Assembly: GCF_001570585.1 (NCBI RefSeq)
Contig: NZ_BBXF01000003.1
Span: 1,027,353 to 1,091,352, forward strand
Source of the DNA: Herbidospora daliensis
Lineage (GTDB): Bacteria; Actinomycetota; Actinomycetes; Streptosporangiales; Streptosporangiaceae
DNA length: 64,000 nt
Reading direction: 5' to 3'
Below the pieces are notes generated by a model. It was given only the letters and a program-made list of their open reading frames with translations, did no database searches and had not been told where the DNA came from. Positions 1 through 9,800 of the stretch are shown one piece after another (position 1 is the stretch's first letter; every line of letters begins with the position of its first letter). A program made the position numbers and the translations under genes.

Positions 1-1185
1 CAGCGCGGCCAGCAACGTGGACTTGCCTGTGCCGTTGGCCCCGGTGATGGCCACCCGGTCGGCCCAGCCGATCTCCAGATCGACGGGACCGAGTCTGAAG
101 GAGCCGCGGCGGGCCACCGCCCCGCGCAGGGTGGCGACGACCGCTCCGGCGCGGGGCGCGGCGGCGATCTCCATCCGCAGCTCCCACTCCTTGCGCGGTT
201 CCTCCGCCACCTCGAGTCGCTCGATCAGCCTTTCCGTCTGCCGGGCCTTGGCGGCCTGCTTCTCGGTCGTCTCGCCCCGGGCGTTCCGCCCGATCTTGTC
301 GTTGTCGCTCATCTTGCGGCGCGTGTTCCTGACGCCCTTTTCCATCCACGCACGCTGGGTACGGGCACGGAGCTCCAACTGGGCGCGGGTCTCGGCGTAC
401 TGTTCGTATTGCTGTCTGGCGTGCGTCCGCGCGACCTCGCGCTCGGCCAGGTAGGCCTGGTAGCCGCCGCCGTACAGCCGAACCTGCTGCTGGACCAGGT
501 CGAGTTCGAGCACGCTGGTGACGGTCCGGGCGAGGAACTCGCGGTCGTGACTGACCACCACCGTGCCCGGGCGCAGGCCGGTCACGAACTTCTCCAGCCG
601 GTCGAGCCCGTCGAGGTCGAGGTCGTTGGTCGGCTCGTCGAGCAGGAAGAGGTCGTAGCGGCTCAGCAGCAACGAGGCGAGTCCCGCCCGGGCCGCCTGT
701 CCTCCGGACAGCGAGGTCATCGGCTGGTCGAGGCCGATCGTGAGGCCCAGGTCGGCGGTCACCTGGGCGGCGCGCTCGTCGAGGTCGGCGCCACCCAGCG
801 AGAGCCAGCGTTCCAGGCCCGTGCTGTAGGCGTCCTCGGCGCCCGGCAGACCCTCCACCAGTGCCTGCGTGGCGGCGTCGAGGTCGTGTTGTGCCCGGGC
901 GACGCCGGTACGTCGGGCCAGGAACAGGCCGACGGTCTCGCCCGGCCTGCGCTCCGGCTCCTGGGGCAGATGGCCGACGACCGCCGTGGCCGGGGTGAGG
1001 CTGATGCCACCCTGCTCCGGCGTGTCGAGGCCGGCGAGCAGGCGCAGCAGCGTCGACTTGCCCGCGCCGTTGACCCCGACGAGCCCGATGACGTCACCAG
1101 GGGCGACCACGAAGTCGAGCCCCGAGAACAGGACCCGCTCCCCGTGCCCGGCCGCGAGATCCTTCACGACGATTGTTGCGCTCAT
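1..1185 (-). CDS. ABC-F family ATPase (3' end cut by window edge)
   Basis: Soluble tandem-ABC protein of the ABC-F (EttA/Uup/antibiotic-resistance) type, which acts on ribosomes and not in transport. Reading from an ATG at 1183-1185, the first ABC domain has Walker A GVNGAGKST, signature SLSGGQ and Walker B FLLDEPTNDLD. A charged linker rich in Arg, Lys and Glu follows, then the start of the second ABC domain with Walker A GANGTGKST just before the window ends. No membrane segments. About 395 codons are visible, so roughly the last 130-150 residues are missing. No frameshift seen. Family assignment is firm; whether it is a housekeeping factor or confers drug resistance cannot be told from this fragment. 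Confidence 0.93.
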   Translation of the reverse strand, partial: MSATIVVKDLAAGHGERVLFSGLDFVVAPGDVIGLVGVNGAGKSTLLRLLAGLDTPEQGGISLTPATAVVGHLPQEPERRPGETVGLFLARRTGVARAQHDLDAATQALVEGLPGAEDAYSTGLERWLSLGGADLDERAAQVTADLGLTIGLDQPMTSLSGGQAARAGLASLLLSRYDLFLLDEPTNDLDLDGLDRLEKFVTGLRPGTVVVSHDREFLARTVTSVLELDLVQQQVRLYGGGYQAYLAEREVARTHARQQYEQYAETRAQLELRARTQRAWMEKGVRNTRRKMSDNDKIGRNARGETTEKQAAKARQTERLIERLEVAEEPRKEWELRMEIAAAPRAGAVVATLRGAVARRGSFRLGPVDLEIGWADRVAITGANGTGKSTLLAAL

Positions 1186-1305
1186 GTCGTGAACGATGGT
1201 AGCCGCCATCTCGCGCGCCACCTATCGGTTACCACTGCGGTGACCGTCCTTGGCGGCGACTCCACTGACCAGCCCACCTCATCCAACCCCGACGACAACA
1301 CGATC

Positions 1306-1538
1306 GTGGAATGGTGGGTGCGGTACTGCCGCTGTGGAGCGAACGCTATCTCCGGCACGTCCTGAGCGAGTACGAACAGTTCTACGACCGGCACCGCGCC
1401 GACCAAGCCCTCGCCCAGGCGGCCCCACTGCTCCTCGTTTCGCATCCGAGAACTGAATCCAAGCAGAACGCGACCTTGACCAGCCGTCGGCGAGACCGAC
1501 TCGGCGGAATCCTCCAGGAGTACTCACATGCAGCATGA
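1306..1538 (+). pseudogene. Transposase C-terminal fragment (integrase-core IS remnant)
   Basis: The DNA from about 1306 to 1436 closely matches the 3' part of the decayed transposase at 4573-5482 (shared peptides YEQF, RHRA and QALAQAAPL), but with an internal deletion of about 35 bases between GGTGGGTGC and CTGTGG. It continues in frame into a tail reading RRRDRLGGILQEYSHAA, the usual C-terminal end of a second group of actinobacterial integrase-core transposases. The piece is therefore a chimera of two IS relics. No catalytic residues remain and it is not functional. Confidence 0.6.
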
Positions 1539-1653
1539 ACTCCACGGATGGAATCTTCGGCGGGCACAGTGTGGTGTGCGGAAACTCAGCTGCCGAGATT
1601 GACCTGGGGGTTCGTGGCTCGAGCATGATGAGGTCTCGGGCATCCTGCTGACG

Positions 1654-2676
1654 GTGTCGTGGTCCTCCCTCGAGCTCGTCCTTGGGCGTGTCTTTCAGTT
1701 CCTGGTCCTGCTGGTCGCGGTGACCGGGCCAAAGCAGCCGAGATCGTGGTGCTTCGTCATCAGATCGCCGTACTGCGCCGTCAGGTGAACCGTCCCGATC
1801 TTCAACCTGGAGATCGGGTCGTGCTCGCGGCCTTGTCGCGGCTGCTTCCCCGCGCGTCGTGGAATGTCTTCTTCGTCACCCCCGCGACCTTGCTGCGCTG
1901 GCATCGCGCCCTGGTGTCACGCCGGTGGACCTCGCCGTCCAAATGCCCGGGTCGTCCCTCCACGCGCGCGGACAGCCGGGAAGCGGTGTTGCGCCTGGTT
2001 CGGGAGAATCCCACGCGGGGTTACCAGCGCATCAGCAGCGAACTGGCCGGCGTCGGCCTTCGGGTACCGCCCAGCACCGTGCGCGACATCCTCAACAGAG
2101 CCGTCCTCAAAACGCAGGCCGAGGGCATCTGGGCGTGTGATCTGTTCCACGTCGACGCCGTGTATCTGAAGCGGCTCTACGTGCTGTTCTTCATCGAGCA
2201 CACCACCCGCGTGGTCCACGTTGCGGGCGTCACGGCGCATCCGACCGGAACCTGGTCGCTCAACAGCCCGCAACCTGGTCATGAACCTGGGAGAGCAGGC
2301 CGAGGACATCAGATTCCTCATTCGTGATCGGGACGCCAGGTTCACCGCTGTCTTTGACGAGTTGTTCACCTCATTCGGCGCCCGCATCATCAAAACACCG
2401 GTTCGCGCCCCGCAGGGCAACGCGATTGCCGAGCGTTGGGATGGCGCCGTTCGAAGGGAATGCACCGATCGGCTGCTGATCTACGGTGAAGGCCATCTCC
2501 GCAGAGTCCTGCAGGCATACGGACGGCATTACAACCGCACCGTCCTCATCGCGGACGAGGCCGTCGGCGGCCTCAACCACCACATGACCCGGTTCCGCCA
2601 AGCGATCTCGATCAGGTCCGCTTGCAACGCCGACAGGTACTCGACGGCCATCAACCAGTACCGGCGGGCTTCATAG
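1654..2676 (+). pseudogene. Integrase-core (rve/DDE) IS transposase, frameshifted
   Basis: Decayed IS transposase of the integrase-core type (IS3/IS481-like). Recognisable parts in order: N-terminal AEIVVLRHQIAVLRRQV, helix-turn-helix part TRGYQRISSELAGVGL, catalytic start WACDLFHVDAVYLKRLYVLF, then in another frame NLVMNLGEQAEDIRFLIRDR and RAPQGNAIAERWDG with the second Asp and the Glu region. The reading frame is lost near 1720 and again near 2255-2270, where two single G deletions would restore the family sequence WVAQQARNLVM. About a dozen residues between the HTH and the catalytic domain are missing, and the C-terminus after HYN is scrambled. Non-functional. Confidence 0.75.
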
Positions 2677-3287
2677 ACGGAGTGAATAACCGCCGTTCAG
2701 GGGCCATATCCGGGTGTTCGCACCCCACAAGGCACGCAGCAGGACTTCCCGGCGTTTGAACCGGTCCGCCACCTGTGCGAACGCCTCATCCAGAGCTGAA
2801 CGCAGACACCTGGCATCCAACTGTTCTGCCCTGGCCATCGCATGATCTTCAGATCCATCACAACTGGATGGTCACAGCGGTGGCCGTCGCCTTGGCTGAT
2901 ATCCACGTAGTGCTCGTACGCGCGTACGGACAAGCACAGCGAGCCAGTGACGGCTACCTCGTCAAGATCTCACTGCGGCTGCCTACTAGGCAGGGCTTTT
3001 GCCAAGCTGCGTTGGGTATTTTTTCGAACCGGACCACCGCCTGATCCGTGGCCGAAAATATGTTTCGGCATGGGCGAAAATTGGAGCCCTGGTACTCCCA
3101 ATTCGGGAGCGTCGAATTTCCTGATAGGCTCCAAAGGGATTATTTATACATTTATAATTGTTTTTGGGTTCTCCCGTAGGGCGCATCAGGCCTCAGGGCA
3201 ATGTGATCATCATCACATTGCTGAGGAATCCTGAATACTTGTAGAAGATCACCTGACAGTCGACTTAGTGCTTAACGGGGGCGCTTA
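2677..3287. other. Gene-free, AT-richer stretch
   Basis: No convincing coding region on either strand. The second half (about 3040-3180) is visibly AT-rich compared with the rest of the window, which suggests foreign DNA. It holds one strong inverted repeat at 3191-3226, listed separately. Short open frames here lack recognisable protein character. Confidence 0.5.
3191..3226. terminator. Bulged inverted repeat, terminator- or operator-like
   Basis: Inner arms caatgtga (3199-3206) and tcacattg (3213-3220) pair perfectly around a 6-base loop. Outer arms cctcag (3191-3196) and ctgagg (3221-3226) extend the stem to 14 pairs with a 2-base bulge. There is no T tract, so it may be a protein-binding palindrome or a structured RNA instead of a classical terminator. 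No gene immediately upstream is recognisable. Confidence 0.45.
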
Positions 3288-3464
3288 GTGAGAAAGTCGG
3301 GTAAAACCGCATTTTTATTGACGTTGGGTAGTTTATCCCACGAATATTCCGGGCGAATGGAGCTCTGGCACCACAAGAAGGCTGGCGGGAAACAGATCGC
3401 AGTGGTATTCGAAACAGGTGAGAAGTTCGGCACGTGGATGAGGTACGACGGAAGACGATACTAA
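3288..3464 (+). CDS. Small hypothetical protein (58 aa)
   Basis: Open frame from GTG at 3288 to TAA at 3462-3464. The second half reads like real protein: MELWHHKKAGGKQIAVVFE followed by GEKFGTWMRYDGRRY, basic and aromatic at the C-terminus. An internal ATG at 3357 could instead start a 35-aa product. No family recognised. Support comes from the perfect 11-bp hairpin 28 bases after the stop, placed where a terminator would be. It lies in IS-rich, AT-richer DNA, so it may be a mobile-element passenger or a relic. Weak evidence overall. Confidence 0.35.
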   Translation: MRKSGKTAFLLTLGSLSHEYSGRMELWHHKKAGGKQIAVVFETGEKFGTWMRYDGRRY

Positions 3465-3492
3465 GCTGAACAGCTGTCGATGATGCGATGTT

Positions 3493-3520
3493 CGCCATGC
3501 CGGAAGTCCCCGGCATGGCG
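3493..3520 (+). terminator. Perfect hairpin, probable terminator
   Basis: Arms cgccatgccgg (3493-3503) and ccggcatggcg (3510-3520) form a perfect 11-bp GC-rich stem with a 6-base loop. It lies 28 bases after the stop of the small frame at 3288-3464 and before the lipoprotein gene. No clear T run follows, as is common in actinobacteria. Confidence 0.55.
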
Positions 3521-3588
3521 GTCATTGCGTTCGCTCGCCGGCACGAACTATCTGCCCAGCACGGCCGTTCGATGAATGGTAGAAAACA

Positions 3589-4464
3589 ATGCTCTTACGA
3601 GTGCGGAACCTCGTCGCCGTTCCGCTCGTCGCTCTCATGGCCCTCGCGACCTCGTGCGTGGATGCCGACCGGGAGCTCACGCGCGATGAGTGGGCGGAGC
3701 TGTACTCGGCTTATGCAATCGCCCTTGCCGTTACTCATCCCGATTACGGATCGGGTCTTCTCACTGACTACAGCGAGCCGAAGAACATCCTTCCCACGGA
3801 CGCGCCGTCAGCTGTCTCCATCGACATGGCTGCGATTCCCGGTGGTCTAGGGCCGTCACTGACCACGGTGACCCTCACCCCGCGGAAAGAAGGAGACTAT
3901 GAACTTGCAGGAGTAGGCGAAACGGGCGCTACCGAGGTTTTTCGTGAGGGCTATCTGAAGGGAACCGGGCGACCCGACCAGGAGCGCCACAAGGTGGAGC
4001 GTTTCCTCGAAGGTCTCGACAAGGCGATATCGACATCGGGTCTGGACAGACGGAAATACGGCGTCGCCCTCATCGTGGAACTGGACAAGCCGTTGACGAG
4101 CCGCGAGATGGAGTCGGCGGAACTGGACTCCGTAGCCAGCAGGGTGCTGTTCCCGGCCATCGGACCGGCGAATCTTCCGATGTCCTGGTCACAGGACAAC
4201 TGCGGTGTCCTTCATACACCCGCCTGTGATGGATGGGATGAGGTCGAACAGTTCCGCGCCTGGTTGAAGAGCCTCCGCCCGGCACAGCGGCAAACACTGA
4301 CGGGGAGGGCGTTCGATCTTGGGGGAATGGAACAGACCGCCGCCAGTGGCCGGATATCAGGGCTGATGGTCGATTGGATAGTGCCCGGTGGTGCGCTGGA
4401 GATCGTCCGCAATCCGCATGTGCGTGCCGCCTACCTTGTTGGAGTGGTGCAGTTACTCCCCTGA
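3589..4464 (+). CDS. Putative lipoprotein of unknown function
   Basis: 291 aa. The N-terminus has a short basic start, a hydrophobic stretch (residues 8-20) and the lipobox-like ATSC ending at Cys23, so the mature protein should be lipid-anchored on the outer face of the membrane. The rest is hydrophilic with no transmembrane segment and only two later cysteines (NCGVLHTPAC), which could form a disulfide. I do not recognise the family. It stands alone between IS remnants, and its codon use is less GC-extreme than its chromosomal neighbours, suggesting arrival with the mobile DNA. ATG at 3589 gives the complete signal peptide; the ribosome-binding site before it is weak. Confidence 0.72.
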   Translation: MLLRVRNLVAVPLVALMALATSCVDADRELTRDEWAELYSAYAIALAVTHPDYGSGLLTDYSEPKNILPTDAPSAVSIDMAAIPGGLGPSLTTVTLTPRKEGDYELAGVGETGATEVFREGYLKGTGRPDQERHKVERFLEGLDKAISTSGLDRRKYGVALIVELDKPLTSREMESAELDSVASRVLFPAIGPANLPMSWSQDNCGVLHTPACDGWDEVEQFRAWLKSLRPAQRQTLTGRAFDLGGMEQTAASGRISGLMVDWIVPGGALEIVRNPHVRAAYLVGVVQLLP

Positions 4465-4572
4465 GGTCCGGACTGGGACATTGCGTCTGCCGATTATTCC
4501 ATCCGTCCAGGTCACGACCTTGCGGGCAGGCTTCGATTCCTGACGAGGATTAGTGCGGCAGGATGACTGGTC

Positions 4573-5482
4573 ATGCTTCTTCGCCTGGCCTACCAGGCCG
4601 TCACGAACATCTTCGCGGCGCTGCGGTTGCTGCCGGTGGGAGATCGGGATAAGGACATCGAGATCCTCGCTCTGCGTCACGAGGTCGCCGTTCTCGAACG
4701 GCGACTCGGCATCGGCGCTCGGGCGCGGTTTCGCGCCTGAGGACTGAGCGTTCCTTGCCGCTCTCCTGGTGCCGCTGCCCCGCGACGTGCTGCGCCGGCT
4801 GAGGCTCCTCGTCCGGCCGGATACCGTCGTGCGGTGGCACCGTGATCTGGTGAAGCGGCGTCATGCTCGTGCCTGCGTGCCGAAGCGGCGAGGACGCCCG
4901 CCAACCGTGCGCCCTTGTCTTCTGCTTAGTCCGGGGATTCTCAAGCAAGGAGGCATCGATCCGGCACCCGAGCGGTCGTCGACTACCTGGGCCGACTTCC
5001 TGAGCTCTCAAGCTGAGGCGCTACTGGCGTGTGACTTCATCGAGACCGTCACCCTCGACGGGCGGCGTCAGTACATCCTGACCGTCATCGACCACGCCAC
5101 CAGACGCGTCCGCCTCCTCGGCACCACCGCACACCCGACCGCGAATTGAGTCGCCCAAGCGGTCAAGAACCTGGTGATGGATCTGGATGACACCGGCTGC
5201 CGGGCCCGCTACCTGCTCCGCGACCGGGACGGCAAGTTCCCTGCGCTCATGGACGAGATCCTCGCCGAGGCTGGCATTCAGACCGTGCTCACGGGTATCC
5301 GGATGCCGCGAATGAACGCGATCATGGAACGGTGGGTGCAGTCCTGCCTCCACGAACTTCTCGACCGCTGCCTGCTGTGGAACGAACGCCATCTCCGGCA
5401 TGCCCTGCACGAGTACGAACAGTTCCACAACCGGCACCGCGCCCACCAAGCCCTTGCCCAGGCCGCACCGCTTCCATCGTGA
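4573..5482 (+). pseudogene. Integrase-core IS transposase, several inactivating changes
   Basis: Same broad family as the relic at 1654. ATG at 4573 opens MLLRLAYQAVTNIFAALRLL and KDIEILALRHEVAVLERRL, then a TGA at 4738-4740. In another frame, after a CGA-to-TGA change at 4745, come AFLAALLVPLPRDVLRR and VRPDTVVRWHRDLV. The helix-turn-helix part that should follow GRPPTV is deleted. The catalytic part continues with TTWADFLSSQAEALLACDF and is stopped by TGA at 5147-5149, where the family has Trp. It then resumes in the same frame as VAQAVKNLVMDLDDTG through RMNAIMERWVQ to the natural end at 5482. At least four lesions; dead. Confidence 0.8.
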
Positions 5483-5526
5483 CGGTGCTGGTCACGGGAG
5501 CGCAGGAACCGGGATTGAGGCCGAGA

Positions 5527-5596
5527 CGAGGCTCCCGGTAAGACAGCAGTCGACCAAGATCCGATGCCCCAACCGGGAGCCTCGTTGCTGTCTTAC
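5527..5596. repeat. Interleaved inverted repeats over the IS5 transposase start
   Basis: Two pairs of perfect inverted repeats are interleaved: A cgaggctcccggt (5527-5539) pairs with accgggagcctcg (5572-5584), and B gtaagacagca (5538-5548) pairs with tgctgtcttac (5586-5596). The order A-B-A'-B' is pseudoknot topology in RNA, and the transposase ATG at 5564 sits in the loop. It may be the left end of the IS, or a control structure for transposase expression. Confidence 0.5.
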
Positions 5597-6366
5597 AGTG
5601 CCGCGATTCCGCTGTCGAACGACGCCCTGGCCCGCCTGACTGATCTGATCCGCGCCCGCCGTGCGGAGCGCCGCTGCCGATGGCGGCGCCTGAGCGCCGG
5701 ACGTCAAGCCCTGCTGGTACTCGCCCACTTACGTAACGGCGACACCTACACCCGCCTGGCCTCGGGATTCTCCATCGGCACCACGACCGCTTGGCGCTAC
5801 GTCCAGGAGGCGGTCGACCTCCTGGCCGCCCTGGCCGACGATCTCCAGGCCGCCGTCACACGAGCCGGTCGACTGGCCTACGCCATCCTGGACGGCACCC
5901 TGATCCCCATCGACCGGCTCGCCGATCAAAAGTCCTACTACTCCGGGAAACACCGACGTCAGGACTGAACGTCCAGGTCCTCGCCGACCCCATCGGCCGG
6001 CTGGTCTGGGCCTCACCAGCCCTGCCCGGCGCCGTGCACGACCTGACCGCCGCCCGCACCACTGACCTCATCCACGCCCTGACCAGCGCTGGCATACCGA
6101 CCCTCGCCGACAAGGGCTACCAAGGCTCGGGCGGCACCATCCGCACCCCGTTCAAACGCCACCGGTATCGGCCGCGACTGTCCCCTGGACAGAAGGCCGT
6201 CAACCGCTCACACGCCCGCATCCGGGCCATGGGCGAACGCGCGGTCGCGACACTGAAGACCTGGAAAGTCCTGTCCAAACTCCGCTGCTGCCCGCACCGC
6301 GCCACCGCGATCGTGCAGGCAATCCTCACCCTTGACGCCGTCGAAACCGATCGCTACTCAGGATGA
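5564..6366 (+). pseudogene. IS5-family transposase, single-base frameshift
   Basis: DDE transposase in two overlapping frames. The first part (5564-5968) has the HTH region SAGRQALLVLAHLRNGDTYT, GTTTAWRYV and the first catalytic Asp in ILDGTLIPIDR. The second part (about 5958-6366) carries LPGAVHDLTAAR with the second Asp, DKGYQGSGG, and RAMGERAVATLKTWKVL with the Glu region. Joining them needs one extra base near 5956-5960, which restores KHRRHGLNVQ. That fits a one-base deletion. Programmed frameshifting is known in some IS5 subgroups, but no slippery run is visible here. The right end of the element must lie close to 6366-6373, where it interrupts the ApeA-like gene. Confidence 0.8.
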
Positions 6367-6371
6367 AAAAG

Positions 6372-6646
6372 GCTCAGTCTTCCAGCGTGTACGGCTTGCC
6401 GTCGGTCATGCCGTGGATACGCGGGTAGATGCCGTCACGATCGATGGACTCCCGGGCGTAGTCGATGGTGAGGATGCCGTCGCGCTCGGACCTCTCGCGG
6501 CCTTCGAACATGCCTCGGAAGATACCGATAAGCCGTAGTTCAACTCCGAAGTCAGGATCGAAGCGCAACGTCCCCGCGACCTGCCGCCCCGGATGTCCGG
6601 GAAGTCACCACTCGCCTACTGCCTCAAAGGCACGCCGAGACACCAT
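6372..6646 (-). pseudogene. 5' stump of an ApeA-type (HEPN) anti-phage gene
   Basis: From ATG at 6644-6646 the frame reads MVSRRAFEAVGEW, a TGA at 6605-6607 where the family has a second Trp, then LPGHPGRQVAGTLRFDP and, near the end, PRIHGMTDGKPYTLED. The pattern EVxGxWWLPG....V.GTL.FDP....IHG.TDG...TL is that of the ApeA N-terminal domain, found in proteins that carry a C-terminal HEPN ribonuclease domain and protect against phage. Only about the first 90 residues remain; the frame ends at the boundary with the IS5 element, which most likely cut the gene. Family call is from remembered motif pattern and needs a profile search. Confidence 0.55.
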
Positions 6647-6834
6647 CCGTGATCACCTTCCGCGTCTGGAGGCTCTTACCGTCGGGTCCCGCTCATAACG
6701 GGCACGAACTGACAGACATTCCTCGGCGTGCACAAAGGGCGCCAATTCGCATCGCGTTATCGAACGCGAGCCGGGACACCTGCTTAGCGGGTGGATCGTC
6801 CAAACCGTGTTTCCTTTACGGCTGACGGGGGTCG

Positions 6835-9800
6835 TTAGCGCGCACTATGGCGGGGGCCGTGGCCGGGAGGCGGGTCGAGTGGAGTCTGGTACGGCTTGCG
6901 CCCGTCCACGGCGTCCTGCATAGCGTCGTACATCTCCAGAATCAGCCGCTTGGTGCGATACTCGCCGTCGTATCTGGCCTCATCCTTGCGGCGAACAATT
7001 GGGAAGGCATCCATAATGTGGTCTACATCATCCCGTTCAACGCCATACAAATGCAAGAAGGCGGCGTCCAGTTCTGCTCGGAGCAGCTCCCGACGCGGCT
7101 CGTCCCACACGAAAGGTGCAGCGTTGTCACCTAGGTCTCGCGCGAATGATGCCATATCCCAACTCGTGAAAATGAGTTCAAGGATGCGACTAGAAATCCA
7201 TTCATACGCATCGTCAGCTGGGCCATCCCTCCAGGCTAGAGATTCAGAGAACCTACTAGGAGGAATTACCGGGAGTTGCTTCAGGAGTGTTTGGATGAGA
7301 TTAGCTCCACTCATCTTCTGCCTCGCTAAATAATCGAAGACGAATGAGCATAGATTGGCCAATAGGCAAGCTTGAGCAGGGACACTAAGCCTCGACACCA
7401 CAATTGGTGCACCATCCGCGATTCCAGAAAATGGAAGAACGGTGAATACCGCTACGCGCTGACTCGTTGTCACGCGAGCCATCTTTCTATAAGAGATAAT
7501 CCATTCTCGGTTGCTCGGCCAGCGTCGACTTGTCTCGGATCGTGGCACCCAATAGCGCGGCAATACGCCTCGGTCCGGATCAAGAGGCTGCATCAGTGGA
7601 TTAGTTGGAGCCTTTATAGAAAATCTCGCCTCGCGCGGAATTCCTTCGAATGTATTGAAGCGGTGATTAAAAATCTGAAAAAGCTTCGGTTCATACAGCG
7701 GGACGTATGCCACATCGCCTGCGCGATCCATAAAATTGGAACCTAGGAGCACATATCCATCCTCAATCAGTGATTCCCGATCCCGGAAGTGGCCACTGTC
7801 GTTGGACGAGTGATAAACGGTTCCGAAGCCCAACTCCCATGGATTAACCGATCCAGTCTCGCGGAATATGACTACAGAATTCCGATAAAGTTTCAGCGTG
7901 ACTTCTGCATCCCTGCGCGAAATGAACACTGGAATGGCGCTCGAGTTTGGGCTGACCTGAATAATTTCGTCTGGCGTGATCCGGAACCGACGATCCTCCA
8001 CAGCGAGCTGGCCCGGGTCATCTAGTAGGAAGCTGAGCTCGGCCAGCGTCGCTGGACTGCTCAATCCTGAAAGGGTCAGCAGGCAAAATCTTACAGGAGC
8101 CCCGACGGCAGGAAAGATCTTCCTCCTATTCTCAAAATCGAAGAGGGAGATAAGCTGTGCCGAATTTATTACGGCCTTGATGAATTCCTGAGTGGTTGCA
8201 TCTGTTGCGATACCTGTTGGCAGGATCACACCGATACGGCCGCAAGGGCTAAGGATTGATCTAGCGGTCTCAGCAAATATTGCATATGTATTAATATCGC
8301 CGCGGCCGGTCAGAGGAAAACGACCTGACGAACGCAGGAGGTGACTCTGTCCGTCAGCCTCGCGCTTGGATTCTAAAAACTGTTGATAAATCGCCCGGCC
8401 GAAATCAGTGTCAACCAGTCGCTTGATTAGCTTCTCGCGCGCTGCCTTATTTGGCGCGTTAGCAATTTCGTCATCGCGGGCCGCGAAGAACTCTTTCTCT
8501 AGGAGGGTTACCTTCTCCCAAGGCGGATTCCCAAGGACGCAGGTAAATCCACCTTTCCAGCCGGTTTCGGAGTTCTGATCTGCCGCCAATCCGCTAACGC
8601 GAAAAACCTCGGGAAATTCTAGATGCCAGTGGAAGAAGCGGTACTGCTCGGCAAGCGTGTCCAGCTCCTTACTTGTTGCATCGGGCAGCACACCACCGTC
8701 TTGCAAGTGGCGGATTGTGCTGGTCGTGATAGCGGTAGGAGCATCAGCGTGCTTACGCCAGACGAAGGCGGCACACCAGGCGTCAGCTGCACGACGGGCC
8801 CGGGTGAGGGCTTCGGAGGTGTCGAGCTCGCGGAAGCGGTGCTCCTGTTCCCGCACGTCCGCAACACGAGTAACCGGGATGGTGGCCAGCGTAAGAGCCT
8901 GCTCAGCCAGCTCCTTGTTCCCAACCCGCGTACCCACGTCGAACAGGGTGCCCTGGCTAGCGAGTTCCCGCCTGTTCTGTGCCTTCAAGGAGCTGACGAC
9001 CGTCTTGTCGTCACCCTCGATGGCTTTAAACGCGGTCTCCGGAACACCATTCGCCAGAAGGGCCGGCGTGGCGCCGAGGAGGGCGTTGCCAACTTTGATG
9101 TGGGCGTCGAGGAAGGCTAGCGGCTTGCCTGGTTCCACAGACTCGATCCAGAGGGAAACCTTGGCGAGTTCTGCGGCGAGAGGATTGAGATCAACTCCAT
9201 AGATGCACGTGCCGACGACCTTACGCATGGCCTCACGCACCGCCGATGGGACCGGCTCATCTTCGCCGGTGGCCAGGGCGGCGTATCGCTTGGCAATGCG
9301 GCGGGCTGCGGCGACCAAGAAATGGCCGGAGCCGCAGGCCGGGTCACAGACGGTGATTTTTAGAAGATCGTCGTGGTTGCCGGACTTGGCGTGTTCGTCG
9401 ATAACCGGGTCGAGCGCAGTGTCGAGCAGCGACTCTATGAGCGAGCTCGGCGTGTAGTACGACCCGGTGGTCTTCCGGTCGTTTCCGGAGACCTTGTCCC
9501 TCAGCTCGAAGCGGGGACCCATACCGTTGGACGTGGCATAAGGGACAAGTTCCAGGAGCGACTCGTAGATGCTGCCAAGTTCTTCGGCTCCCAGGTGCTG
9601 GAAGTCGACGTCGCGAGGGCGGCCATCCTTGTCTCGGACGGTGGACATCCTCCTGATAGCGGTCAGCAGCGCCTCGTTTGAGAGGTCACACCAGAGGAAC
9701 TGGTCAGGCTGCGGATCGTCGGTCAGTGTTTGGGCGGCGGCAGCCGTATGGAAGAAGAGGCCGCCGAGACCGGGCAGAGCGAGGGCAGACAGACCATCGT

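Noticed and set aside
1186-1300. Left attachment site (third tRNA-Lys copy) for the defence island
   Set aside because: No match to the 52-bp att sequence near the ABC-F gene or anywhere left of 20.7 kb; the left boundary may lie elsewhere or be lost.
5950-5970. Programmed frameshift in the IS5 transposase
   Set aside because: No slippery run is visible and a single missing base in the KHRRHGLNVQ motif explains the break more simply.
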